Positions 23,200-33,785 of a DNA stretch of 64,000 nt are shown here, piece by piece. Source of the stretch: Misgurnus anguillicaudatus (lineage: Eukaryota > Chordata > Actinopteri > Cypriniformes > Cobitidae); contig NW_027395276.1 in assembly GCF_027580225.2 (NCBI RefSeq), forward strand, positions 4,695,501 to 4,759,500. The letters run 5' to 3'. The position numbers were made by a program, and so were the translations under genes. The notes beneath the pieces are model-generated. The model saw only the letters and a program-made list of their open reading frames with translations, was not told the origin of the DNA and did no database searches. The stretch's first letter is position 1. Each line of letters starts with the position of its first letter.

Positions 23200-24981
23200 A
23201 TGGGCTCCCCAGTGCAGGGATCCTACTGGTACCCAATCTGTGCCCTGCTATTGTGGAGCTTCGTGCGCGCTCGAGAGCCGATCTGTCAGGAGATTTCCGT
23301 CCCGCTGTGTAGAGGGATCGGATACAACTACACGTACATGCCCAACCAGTTCAACCATGCCACGCAGGACGAGGCTGGGCTCGAGGTGCATCAGTTCTGG
23401 CCGCTCGTGGAGATCCAGTGTTCCCCGGACATGCGCTTCTTTCTTTGCAGCCTGTACACGCCTATCTGTCTGGAGGACTACAAAAAGCCACTGCCGCCGT
23501 GCAGGAGCGTGTGTGAGCGGGCGAGAGCTGGGTGCGCGCCGTTAATGCGCCAGTACGGTTTCCCGTGGCCGGACCGAATGAGGTGCGATGTACTGCCCGT
23601 GCAGGGGGATCCAAACACGTTGTGTATGGACTACAACAGGACTGACATAACAACCGCGTCACCGGGTGCTGCAAAACCGACGAGCCGCCCGGGGAAACCA
23701 AACAACCGAAGGACTAAAAGCAATAATGGACGCGCGCCGGGTGGTAAACATAAATTGCCTGGATTAGGATCGACTTCCTGTGAGCCGGGATGCCACTGTC
23801 GGGCTCCAATGGTAACAGTAAGCAGTGACCGGCATCCTCTGTTCAACAGGGTCAAAACAGGTCAGATTACGAATTGCGTAATGCCGTGCCACAGCCCGTT
23901 CCTTTCTCAAGAGGAGAGGACCTTCACCACTTTTTGGATAGGAGTGTGGTCAGTTCTGTGTTTCGTGTCCACGTTTGCCATGGTGGCCACATTTCTGATC
24001 GACATGGACAGGTTTAAATACCCCGAGCGCCCGATCATCTTCATGTCCACCTGCTATATGTTCGTGTCCGCCGGGTATATCATCAGACTCATCGCCGGCC
24101 ACGAAAATGTTGCTTGCCACCAGGACCATGAGGTGGATCACATCCATTACGCAACTAGAGGACCTGCGCTGTGTACGCTTGTGTTTCTGTTAATCTATTT
24201 TTTTGGGATGGCGAGCTCCATCTGGTGGGTCATTCTCACCTTTACGTGGTTCCTAGCGGCCGGGATGAAGTGGGGAAACGAAGCAATTGCGCGCTACTCG
24301 CAGTACTTCCACCTTGCTGCGTGGCTCATACCGAGCGTAAAGTCCGTCGCGGTGCTCGCGCTGAGCTCGGTGGACGGGGACTCGGTTGCGGGTATCTGCT
24401 ACGTGGGCAATCAAAATCTGGATAATCTGCGAGGCTTCGTGATTGCTCCACTGGTGATTTATCTTTTGATCGGAACTGTGTTTTTATTTGCCGGGTTCGT
24501 GTCCATGTTTCGGATACGCAGCGTCATTAAACAAGGCGGCACGAAAACTGACAAACTGGAGAGGCTGATGGTAAGAATCGGCGTATTTACGGTGCTGTAC
24601 ACGGTGCTCGCCACCGTGATCGTGTCCTGTTATGTCTACGAACTTTACAATCGCGAGGCTTGGGAAAACGCACATGCGTGCTCCTGTCAGCCGGAGAAAA
24701 CCGCTCCGAGACAGTATTATGCAGTTTTTATGCTCAAGTACTTTATGTGCCTGTTGGTCGGGATCGCGTCCGGTGCGTGGACGTGGTCCGGCAAAACTCT
24801 AGACTCGTGGCGCGCTCTGTGCGCGCGCTGCTCCTGGAACAGCTGGGGCGGTAAGGGCACGAGCGGGTCCGTTTACAGTGACGCGAGTACGAGACTCACG
24901 TGGAGGTCGAGCTCTGCGAGGTCGAGCACAGCAAGCTCGGTTCTGTGTCCCCCAAAACAAATGCCACTGTCACGCGTGTAA
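23200..24981 (+). CDS. fzd8: Frizzled-8 Wnt receptor, single exon
   Basis: The 593-residue protein has a signal peptide (about 1-25) and a cysteine-rich Wnt-binding domain with all ten conserved cysteines (29, 37, 74, 83, 90, 101, 105, 112, 129, 142). It has N-glycosylation sites at N43 and N146. A short basic linker follows, then CEPGCHCRAP and seven membrane segments starting near 244. The Dishevelled-binding KTxxxW motif is KTLDSW (532-537), and the C-terminus is a PDZ-type SRV. FZD8 is favoured over FZD5 by the CRAPMVTVSS linker and the STASS...KQMPLS tail. The linker is much shorter than in mammals and several usually invariant positions differ, which fits the more diverged teleost paralogue (fzd8b), though a versus b is not settled here. 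The intronless layout is normal for FZD8. The ATG has a good context (A at -3, G at +4) and directly precedes the signal peptide. Confidence 0.95.
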   Translation: MGSPVQGSYWYPICALLLWSFVRAREPICQEISVPLCRGIGYNYTYMPNQFNHATQDEAGLEVHQFWPLVEIQCSPDMRFFLCSLYTPICLEDYKKPLPPCRSVCERARAGCAPLMRQYGFPWPDRMRCDVLPVQGDPNTLCMDYNRTDITTASPGAAKPTSRPGKPNNRRTKSNNGRAPGGKHKLPGLGSTSCEPGCHCRAPMVTVSSDRHPLFNRVKTGQITNCVMPCHSPFLSQEERTFTTFWIGVWSVLCFVSTFAMVATFLIDMDRFKYPERPIIFMSTCYMFVSAGYIIRLIAGHENVACHQDHEVDHIHYATRGPALCTLVFLLIYFFGMASSIWWVILTFTWFLAAGMKWGNEAIARYSQYFHLAAWLIPSVKSVAVLALSSVDGDSVAGICYVGNQNLDNLRGFVIAPLVIYLLIGTVFLFAGFVSMFRIRSVIKQGGTKTDKLERLMVRIGVFTVLYTVLATVIVSCYVYELYNREAWENAHACSCQPEKTAPRQYYAVFMLKYFMCLLVGIASGAWTWSGKTLDSWRALCARCSWNSWGGKGTSGSVYSDASTRLTWRSSSARSSTASSVLCPPKQMPLSRV

Positions 24982-25228
24982 TGATAGAGCAAACGAGACA
25001 ATTGCTGTTTACCTTTGCAGATAGAAGAGGAATTATAAATTAATTTTGTTTAATTACATTTCAGAATACTTCAGAGGCCGTGCCTTAAAAAGTCATATGG
25101 GTTTTTATATTTTTATGTATTTATAAAGGCGTTGTGATTATAACAAAGACTTTGGTATATATTTTTTACAAAGATTGTGTATATTTATTGTTTATTCGGT
25201 TTTTTTGACAAATATTTCTATTTTAACA

Positions 25229-25234
25229 ATAAAA
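25229..25234 (+). terminator. Polyadenylation signal of fzd8
   Basis: AATAAA about 250 bp after the stop codon; further AATAAA words follow near 25305 and 25346. Confidence 0.6.
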
Positions 25235-25393
25235 ACGCAACTTGAAATCTTCCTAAAAGTGTTTTCTATGAAAGAGAAACGATGGCGTTAAAAAGTCTGA
25301 CCACAATAAATGTTTTGGGATCCTGCATCATTAAAAGAATAATTTGCAAATAAAGCTGTTCCAAACCTGTATAAAATGTTAATAAACAAACAC

Positions 25394-25459
25394 ATCTGGG
25401 GCACCATTCACTTCCATTGTATTATCTTTCGTACAATGGAAGTCAATAGTGCCCCAGAT
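25394..25459. repeat. Short inverted repeat downstream of fzd8
   Basis: ATCTGGGGCACCATTCACTT pairs with the reverse complement ending at 25459, with about 28-bp arms, two mismatches and a short loop. It resembles fragments of common fish repeats. Confidence 0.6.
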
Positions 25460-26588
25460 TTGCTTGGTTAGAAATATTCTTTAAAATATCTTTATTTGTA
25501 TTCAGCAAAATATTTTTTTGTAAAAATACTGGAAATTATACAGAAATGTCAAACAAAAACATTTTACCATAGTTGTAATATATTTCTGGACCCCATTGTA
25601 TCTTTGTTTACAAAGGCCTACTAAAAATGAAGTATGGCCAAGAAGTATTTTACACCATACTTTATAAAGCCTTTGTGAAGAAGACACAGCCATCTTACAT
25701 CTATTGTACAGTACATCATCTAGTCATCTAGTGGTCACAAGATTTAAACCAAAATCCAGCTTGTTCAAAATAAGACATTTATTTTGTATTCACATATTTC
25801 ACAGTGCACGTCCAACACATTGCATTTTAATACATTTAACTATTGGTAACACTTTACAATATGGTTGTATTAGTTAACATTAGTAATTCAATTAGCTAAC
25901 ATGAATAAACAATGGAGTTTTTCAGCATGTGTAGATTTTTGTAAATGTTAGTTAATGTCAGTAGTTCATGTTAGCTAATGCATTAACTAATGTTAAAGAA
26001 AATAACAAACATTAAATACAATCTACCATACAACAATGCTTCAATATTCAAAAAAAGTATACTTAACTAAACGATTAAAATAAATCTAACTGTTAAAATA
26101 AAAATAATTAAGTGACATACTTAATTATTTAACAAATGTTTTTCATGCATTATTAAGTAGATTTTATTTAATTTTAGTTATTTACTTTATAAAAATACTT
26201 TAAATTATTAAAATTTTACTTAAATAAAGGTTAGTGCAAATTGTTACGAGGATTTTTTTAAAGTAAATTTTACAAGTTGTTCTTTTCAGTGTTTAGCCAT
26301 ACAATGAATATAGTTTAAAAAAAATTATCCCCTTAAAAAATCGCCAGGTTTTATTTTGTGACACCATATACTCATGTAACAGTCTTTAAATAGGGAAAAC
26401 AAGGTTTGGATCCCAATGAATGAATGGGGCTAGGCTAAATGCTTACACATTCACGACACACTGTACAAATATTAAGTGCACACCATTATAATTATATTCA
26501 AAATAATTTTATAATGTTAATGTTTAAAAAAGGTAACGTTTACAACATCGAGAGACGTACTGCACAGGTAAGTTTTCCGGGTTCTGAG
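25460..26588. other. Intergenic with a fragment of a common cyprinid repeat
   Basis: About 25845-26010 (GGTAACACTTTACAATATGG, then TTAGTTAACATTAG) is a fragment of an abundant fish DNA repeat; a related fragment is at 58680-58800. No gene seen. 26581-26588 is the left target copy (GTTCTGAG) of the next element. Confidence 0.5.
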
Positions 26589-27261
26589 CACTGATCTATA
26601 TAAATGACTGGATTGCGCATAGAACGCTTGACGTAACTGCGCGAGGTGAAGCCAGCGCAGAGTTCGAGCCGCCATCTTGGTATACCCAACCGGCAGAGAG
26701 CGTCATTGACTTCCATTCAAAATCATGATCAAAATTTACCCCCTTTACAGCATATCAGTTACAAAAGGTTAATTTTTATGATATGTGTACGTTAATTATT
26801 TGTTAATTCTGGTGTTATTTGCAATGTTTATGTTTTAATCGGGCAGGATAATGGATTTATAAAAAACCGTTAATGTGAGTGTGTCTGTTGCATTTGTTAA
26901 TGACACGGGTATAAATAAAGTTTTTTTTTTTTTTTTTTGACATTCAGCTACACTGTGACGGTCAGCGTTATTTATCTAAATAAGTTTAGGTAACTTGTAA
27001 GTTTAGATAACATAATTACAAAACTAGCAAATTATTGCATGCACATACGGTACAAAGCATGATTATTTATTTAGATTTCAGAATGAGCACGTTTATTGTC
27101 ATTAATACTAAATATGCTGCGGTCTGTCTGCTGATCTGATACTGTAATGAAGATGAATGTATAATAACTGATTAAAACGCAAAATGTACAACTTTCAGTA
27201 AATAACTATTTACATGCTTTGGACGTTTGTGTTGTAATAATGTACAGGGTAACTTCACATA

Positions 27262-28842
27262 TGTAGTACAGCTGGTATATAATCAACTTTAAGTTTATTT
27301 ATGAAGAGACACTATAAAACAATTAAACCTCAGGTGGTGTTGCTAACCCAAATTTGACTCTTAGGTGGAACTGGTTACAGACATGAAACTCTTGGTGCTC
27401 CTAATCTCTTCATCACAAAGGCTTTTGCACCGTTAGCCTTAAGGCTCATATCACTGAGTTTCTGCTGAAATATATGATGTATATAAATTATGTGGTTCTA
27501 AGATTGTAATTTTATATTCATGTTTGGTTTCATTTTAAAGGTCATGGTGCGATGAGTAAAAAGGTCTCATTTCTATAAGTCTAAGATCAGATGGATTAAG
27601 GTTTTAGAACTTTGGATAGAAGATGCATTTCTTGTAGAGGTGGGGTTTTGCCATGATATTTCTGGCTAGTTTGACCAGTTTCCAAGATACTCCTGGCTAG
27701 TTTGACCAGGTGCTCTTTAGTATCACTTGGTACAGGTCAAACTGGATTTTGACCAGGTGTTCTTTAGTTTCACTTGGTACAGGTCAAACTAGATTTTGGT
27801 AGCTTTCTCAAGCTGTGTATAAAAGGTGGCCTGGCAAAATGTTCTGGGAGCCATTCTGTACCCAGAAGCTCCCACACTCTGTGTGTATTCAAACTTTATG
27901 GAGGCATCCTGTAACCAGGAGCTCCCACACTTTGTGTGTGTATTAAAACATCATGGAAGAAATCTTTAACAAGAGTCTTCCTACACCATTTGGGTGTATT
28001 ATATTAATGATGGAAGCATCTGTATTCAGACTTCCCGCACTACGGTGTGTCGTTGTAATTGCCAGGTATGATTTGACTTTGTGATTTTTATTTCATTTAC
28101 AACTGTTTTTAAGTTTTACATTTTGGATGTGAATGTTGATATTTTGATCCATGAATTTGAAAACTAAATTATTGATTTAAGTGTAACCTGCCTGGCATAA
28201 TAAATTGTTATTATTGATTCATTTTAAATTCTTCCAAATTGTATTGATTTATTTTAATTCTTTCAGAAATTATTATTTCCAGTAGATTAGAAGGAGTCTG
28301 ATATTACCGCAAAATAAGTATGCCAGGATATTGATCACACTGGTGTTTTGATGTTGGATGGAGCATGGGGCACGTTCACCAGGACTCTCAGATTTATGTC
28401 TATCACCTGACTTAGCAAGTTGCATGATCGTGACTAAAGTAACTATTTTATGATCGGAGCAAGCATGGGGCGGCCAGACATAAAATATTAGTTTACCCGG
28501 CAACCTCTGACGAAGGTCAGACTGGCAATTTTGTGTCCGTGAGATATACGCAACGGCCGACGTATACTCTGTGCGATATCGGGTCCCTAATGAACGAATA
28601 ACTAAGACTATGGGAATTTATAAATAATCAATAACTAAATTATGATCAACAGATAATTGGAATAATACACTAAATTATTACTGTATTAAATTGGAGTCAG
28701 ATTATAATTTAACCACAGAGGTCAAAGGAATAAATTAAATAAATGGAATTATTCTTCTAGAAGTGCTATGGAAGGAAAGAACACGTGTTACCTTCACCAC
28801 GCATTGGACTTCGACGTTGGGCCAATTGGGTGGCGTCTTACA
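27262..28842 (+). repeat. 5' LTR
   Basis: TG...CA boundaries. U3 holds two pairs of internal repeats (CTGGCTAGTTTGACCAG and TCACTTGGTACAGGTCAAAC, about 27660-27795), a plausible enhancer. The TATA box is TATAAAA at 27818-27824 and the poly(A) signal AATAAA at 28199-28204, giving a long R region. Another internal duplication (AGCTCCCACACT) follows the TATA box. Confidence 0.93.
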
Positions 28843-28845
28843 GCT

Positions 28846-28863
28846 TGGTGACCCCGACGTGAT
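28846..28863 (+). other. Primer-binding site for tRNA-Trp
   Basis: TGGTGACCCCGACGTGAT, three bases after the LTR end, is the exact complement of the 3' end of eukaryotic tRNA-Trp with CCA, the primer also known from avian alpharetroviruses. Confidence 0.9.
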
Positions 28864-31800
28864 ACGTCATAGGCTGGGACGAGTGACGTGTACACCAGAA
28901 AGAGTGACGTGGTACTCCATGAAGCTTTCCAGCGCGACATTTCAACCATAACAGAGGATTACATTCATCGCAAAACAGGAGGTTTAAACTTCTTCTTTTC
29001 TGTCTGCAGCTGTGTTGGTAAGTTGATTTTATTTGTCTATTAGAAATGTTGGGGGTGAGCATAAACGCACCCGTATGTTGTAGAATGGGACGGTAATCTC
29101 AGTGAAAGTCCGGAGAAATCCGTTTAGGCATGACAATCAGAACACCGCTGTCAGGGATATAATTGTGGCATTGCAGATAATGAAATAATATGTTTCCTCG
29201 CGCTCCGAATCAAACATCCTCTCTTACGTTTACACTCAGGAGGAGTGAAAATTACATGAACTAATGGCTAAATTGTTATGCGGTAACGTTACATTACGAA
29301 AAAGTGTACATTTGAGTCTAAAAGTGGAAACATATCCGTTGCGATTATCTATTTGCTCGTTTGAACGATCTCGCAACTATATCGGAAACCCGTAAAGTAT
29401 TAGCGAATATCTGTGAACAATAAAGTCATGTCGGATGAGATGAGAAAACTCCGTGCCCAAGTCGTTGCGTCCGTGTATGTAAACAAACCTGCGCGAAACA
29501 GGCGATAATAACTCTGTTAATGAAAATACACAGCATGACAACAGCAGCGTAGATGAGGATAAATCCCCTTTGTTAGCAAATCAAAGTTCTTTTGTTTGTT
29601 AAAGCAACAAAAGATAAACTTAAAATGGAGTAACATCTTCCAAATTTTATTCTGGTTCTCAAATAAGGGTAAACATTGAATTATTACAGTAATGACTAAA
29701 TCTGAGCTCACTGTATGGTTGTTTATGTTGTCACAGCAAATGTGCAACATTTAAAGGAACAATCTTATGAACAAGAATTAACTTAAATAAAGAGATTTTA
29801 TATACATTTAAACTACAGTGTAAGTTAATGTGTTTGCATATAAGAAGTGAATTTGGGGTTTACATGATTGATATGACAAGAGCAAATGTTCATATTAGTT
29901 TTTTTTAAGATCATTAAATGCTGCAAACATCAGCGTATTAACTATACCTGATGAGTTAAGGAGATACATGTAATTATGGGAATGAAAGATAAATGGAAGT
30001 AAATACATGATTGAAGGCAGCGTTGTTGATGTTAGAGGTTCAGTGAATGCAGAGTGGAGCTAAATATTAAGATATTAAGCAAGTAAGGATTTAATAATGA
30101 TTGTGAGTGAATCTCCTAAAGAACACTCAGGATTGGAATGTAATAAGTAAATTTTAAAACTCCTAAATTATTGCAGGATTCCCTAATGTTGAAATATGGC
30201 AAATTGAGTTAAGCTTTAACTGATGCACAGAAAGATAATGATGAAACTGTTCTTACAATGGTCAATAAAACACATGTGATCTTATCTCACTGAGAAAGAA
30301 TCACCACTGAGAGTAAAAGGGCTTAACCCCCCTCTCAAAAAATATGTGTGGTTCTCCTTGTTTCAAGTGAGATGTTTAGATAAGATTTAACAAATAAAAT
30401 GCATCATTATTTTCTGTGAATCAATCAAAGTGCTATTTAAGTCTTTAATTAACATCATACATACAGTAGTACATACACACTGTATAGTCAGCACTGTTAA
30501 AAATGCTAGACGTAGTCTTTTCTTTATGATGACTATTATTAATTGGTAAATAAACAATGTAACCCAGTTTTCTGGAAATTATCGAAGCTGAGTCTTTGTT
30601 TCTCTATGAGATTGTGGAAATTGTTAAAGAGCAATTTGTTGTCTAATTGTCTAAAGATTGTGAAAGTCATAAAAAGAGAGCTTAGAGCTGAGTCTTAAAT
30701 CACTGCAGGAATACAGAATTCCTGTTTATATTAAATCGGTCAGAGCTAAAAGTCTTTTAATATTTCTGTATGTCTTAACATTTAAAGCAAAAGTTTGTGT
30801 TTTTACACCCTATTCCTTGATTACTTTTTATATTCACAACAGTGAGCTGTGTTGTTAGTGAACATGTTAATGCACAGAAACATGTTCTAAATTTTGCAAA
30901 TTTACTATCATTCTTGAAGCCCTCGAGACCAGTAATAAAATAAAATTATTTTAATGAATATTATTTTTAATATAATGAAATTTATATTATAATCGCATTA
31001 TAATATACATTATATTGTAATGGCCAAACAGGCCTAATATGGTGAAAAATGATGCATTACATGCATTTCAAACTTATATGATTAAGACCCACAAAAAGGC
31101 CCGGGGAATATTTCGATTCAGATTTATTTGGTCCACTATCTCGTGCCAAAATGGGGGTATGTGTATGCTTTTACTTGTTGCTTGCTTGTTTTGCTTTGTT
31201 TTTTGTTTTGCAGGAACACGGAAAATATTATGGCACAAGATAGCAAACCAAACAACTCTTTTATAAGTTTGAAACATCAACTTTAACTGAATCTGATTAG
31301 TCAATTTACTTTTATAGTTGGTTAAAACTGTGGGAAATGTTAAATCATCAGGAATTACAGTCCTACAGGTCACAAAGATGTGAAAAGTTTAAAAGTGTGT
31401 ACCATAAACAGACATCACAGCAGTAAAACATGTGAGCTGACGGTACTGAGAACAACTCAGAGAAAAGTCATTTAAGTTTAAGATTAAATCTAAAGTTAAT
31501 CCAGAAAATTTCCCCAGCAAAAATGGGACTTTTTATGCTCACAGTTTAAATGCAAGTGGAGTTTATGGTGCTATACACACTCAGACTATACTGAAACAAC
31601 ATAGTCATATATAACAGAAAATTCCCAATTTAATCTGGCCTCTGAAATTAATTTGCAGAAAGTAATGATACAAATCTTCTTAACAGGAAGAATTTACAAG
31701 ATAACGCTGTCATGGACAGCTGTGTGGTAGTGACATGTAAACCAAAGATGATGCCATGCCTTAATGCAAATTGACCAAAGTTTAGAAATGAATGTTTCGT

Positions 31801-33188
31801 TGTCTGTTATCTTAACATCTTTCCTTTCAGGTGGATTATTATGACTCCTTAAGAGTCCAGATACTAGAGATGTGTCTTAGCCTAAATACAGGCAGAAGCC
31901 TGAAATGCAGGAGGTGGGTGTGATAATGCTTTAAGAGGTCATACACATCTCACAGTAATAAAATAATATATTCATTATCTGACCTCCCGATGTAGCATCG
32001 GAACTAAAATTGTGCAACACAGATTACTTTAAGTTAGAATACACCCATTCCCAGGCATGAACATTTAATGCACATATTTTCACCATTGCAACAACATAAC
32101 ACTGTTACCTGGTATAAGTTTTAAAACTATCCAGGCTGAAAACATCACACATATGTATGATTAATGACTAAGAATCCAAACTCTAAAGTTTGTCATACAA
32201 AACCAATTAGCATATCACACATAGGAAATCAAAGATCTACTCATGATGCTAATTTTATTTTTGGTATAAAAACTATGTTTGAATTTTCCTTTTGAACTAC
32301 GTGAAATATTACAGTGTACGTAGAACATATGCATGGTTATAGTCACAAATTAAGGTTTTTGTCTCTGATTGTATAAATAAAAGGTAGAAACTCTACCTGA
32401 AAACTCTAAATAAGACCTATTTGAGAATAAGATAAGTGAAGAATTAAGCCATTTGACGTGGTTGCAAACATGTCTTATGACATTCCAAACTTTAAAAATG
32501 GTTAGATCTGAAGTGCACTTCTATTGATCAACCACATGATACTCAATCAGACACCTAACCATTGATTGTGACTTTGCCAATGTATATGTACAGAATTTGT
32601 GAACAATGGTTAAATAAGAAAGTCAAAATCTGTTTGTGTAAAGTTTTCTATGTATTTTTTATTTGCTTTAATGAAATTTTAGATTTACATGGTTAACTTG
32701 CTTTTCAGTGTTCTGAACTAATAATATGGTTACTAAAACATAGTCATATATCATATAGATATATCATATTATATATACCTTAGTATAAATATCTGTATTT
32801 TAGTACATTTATTTGTATTATATTTGAATGCTATTGTTTATATGCTTTAATGATGTATACCACTGGTAAATATGCCAGTTAAAAACTTTTGCCACTCTTC
32901 CTTTAAAATACACAGATTATATCAAAATTCCACTCTATATAAGAGATGCATAATAGAGAAGAAATTGGTATTTAAATGGGATGAATTCATTTGTTACCTT
33001 ATGGGATAAATTACTTTGAAAAGAGAAATAAGACCTTTTACCATTCGCACCTACTATTATGAAACATCTAATAATGTCATTTGTTTGTGTAATCTTTCAC
33101 AACCATTTTCGTCCAATGAAGGTCAAGTTCTTCAGTGTTCAGCCATTGCATGATCATGTGTTTGATGTTCTTAAAATGTCCCACATAC
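28864..33188. other. Interior of the LTR element, no protein recognised
   Basis: A leader of about 150 bp ends in a strong 5' splice site (GTAAGT at 29018-29023). The following 4.1 kb is AT-rich with only short unrelated ORFs. None resembles gag, protease, RT, RNase H or integrase on either strand. Confidence 0.7.
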
Positions 33189-33288
33189 AGTGGTACATTC
33201 TCAGTGTGAGGAATTCCTTCACCTATGGAGGTCTGACTATTCTACAAAAAACTACCTTCTGCCAGTAGGTAACAGAGGACTTTTCAAA

Positions 33289-33696
33289 ATGTCAGAGAAA
33301 TATCCTGGGGAGGATCCCGCTAGACACATGTCTTTCCGTGGTGGGGAGACACTTTCAACGAGCACAGTACAGTCATTGACTGACACCATGAATTTGGTGC
33401 AACAGACGTTTCAACAGACTGAGTATCATCTAAACCAGGCTCAGGTAGAAACAAACCTGGCCAAAGGAACAGCAAAAAATTTGTCAAGTTCATCTATTCG
33501 CTCTGCACAGTATGTGTACACTTGGTGGAACTGGATTTTTCATGGGGGTGTGATTGGCAGTGGACTTGTGTTTATGCTTTCTTTGATTCAATGCTGCTAT
33601 TTCAGGTCCACAATTCACTCTTTACGGACATCTGCCAACACTGATTTCACCCCGAGTCCTCTACAAGTGCCCGCCATACAGAGACTGTTGCAATAA
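33289..33696 (+). CDS. Env-like transmembrane tail ORF of the LTR element
   Basis: The ORF gives 135 residues from the ATG at 33289, 24 bases after a candidate splice acceptor (TTCTGCCAG, ending 33265) that could join the leader donor at 29017. It has a polar helical region with regular Gln/Leu/Asn spacing (about 25-65) and an aromatic stretch TWWNWIF. One membrane-spanning segment (VIGSGLVFMLSLIQCCYF) and a short cytoplasmic tail follow. This layout (helix, Trp-rich membrane-proximal stretch, anchor, tail) is like the C-terminal end of a retroviral Env transmembrane subunit. The surface subunit, cleavage site and fusion peptide are absent, so it is a remnant or a reduced accessory protein. 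The frame is open further upstream (from 33190), but that part looks unrelated. Confidence 0.5.
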   Translation: MSEKYPGEDPARHMSFRGGETLSTSTVQSLTDTMNLVQQTFQQTEYHLNQAQVETNLAKGTAKNLSSSSIRSAQYVYTWWNWIFHGGVIGSGLVFMLSLIQCCYFRSTIHSLRTSANTDFTPSPLQVPAIQRLLQ

Positions 33697-33765
33697 AAGA
33701 AAAAACGCACGAGGATTTGAATATGACCAGCAATGGCCTTTAGGGACCATTTTTCAATTGCCCCA

Positions 33766-33785
33766 AAAGGGCCAGGGGAGAAATT
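33766..33785 (+). other. Polypurine tract
   Basis: Purine-rich AAAAGGG...AGGGGAGAAA directly before the 3' LTR, as needed for plus-strand priming. Confidence 0.65.

Noticed and set aside
33190..33288. Upstream in-frame ATG at 33190 as the start of the env-like ORF
   Set aside because: A splice acceptor lies at 33265 and the text before 33289 has no Env-like character; 33289 is the more likely start.
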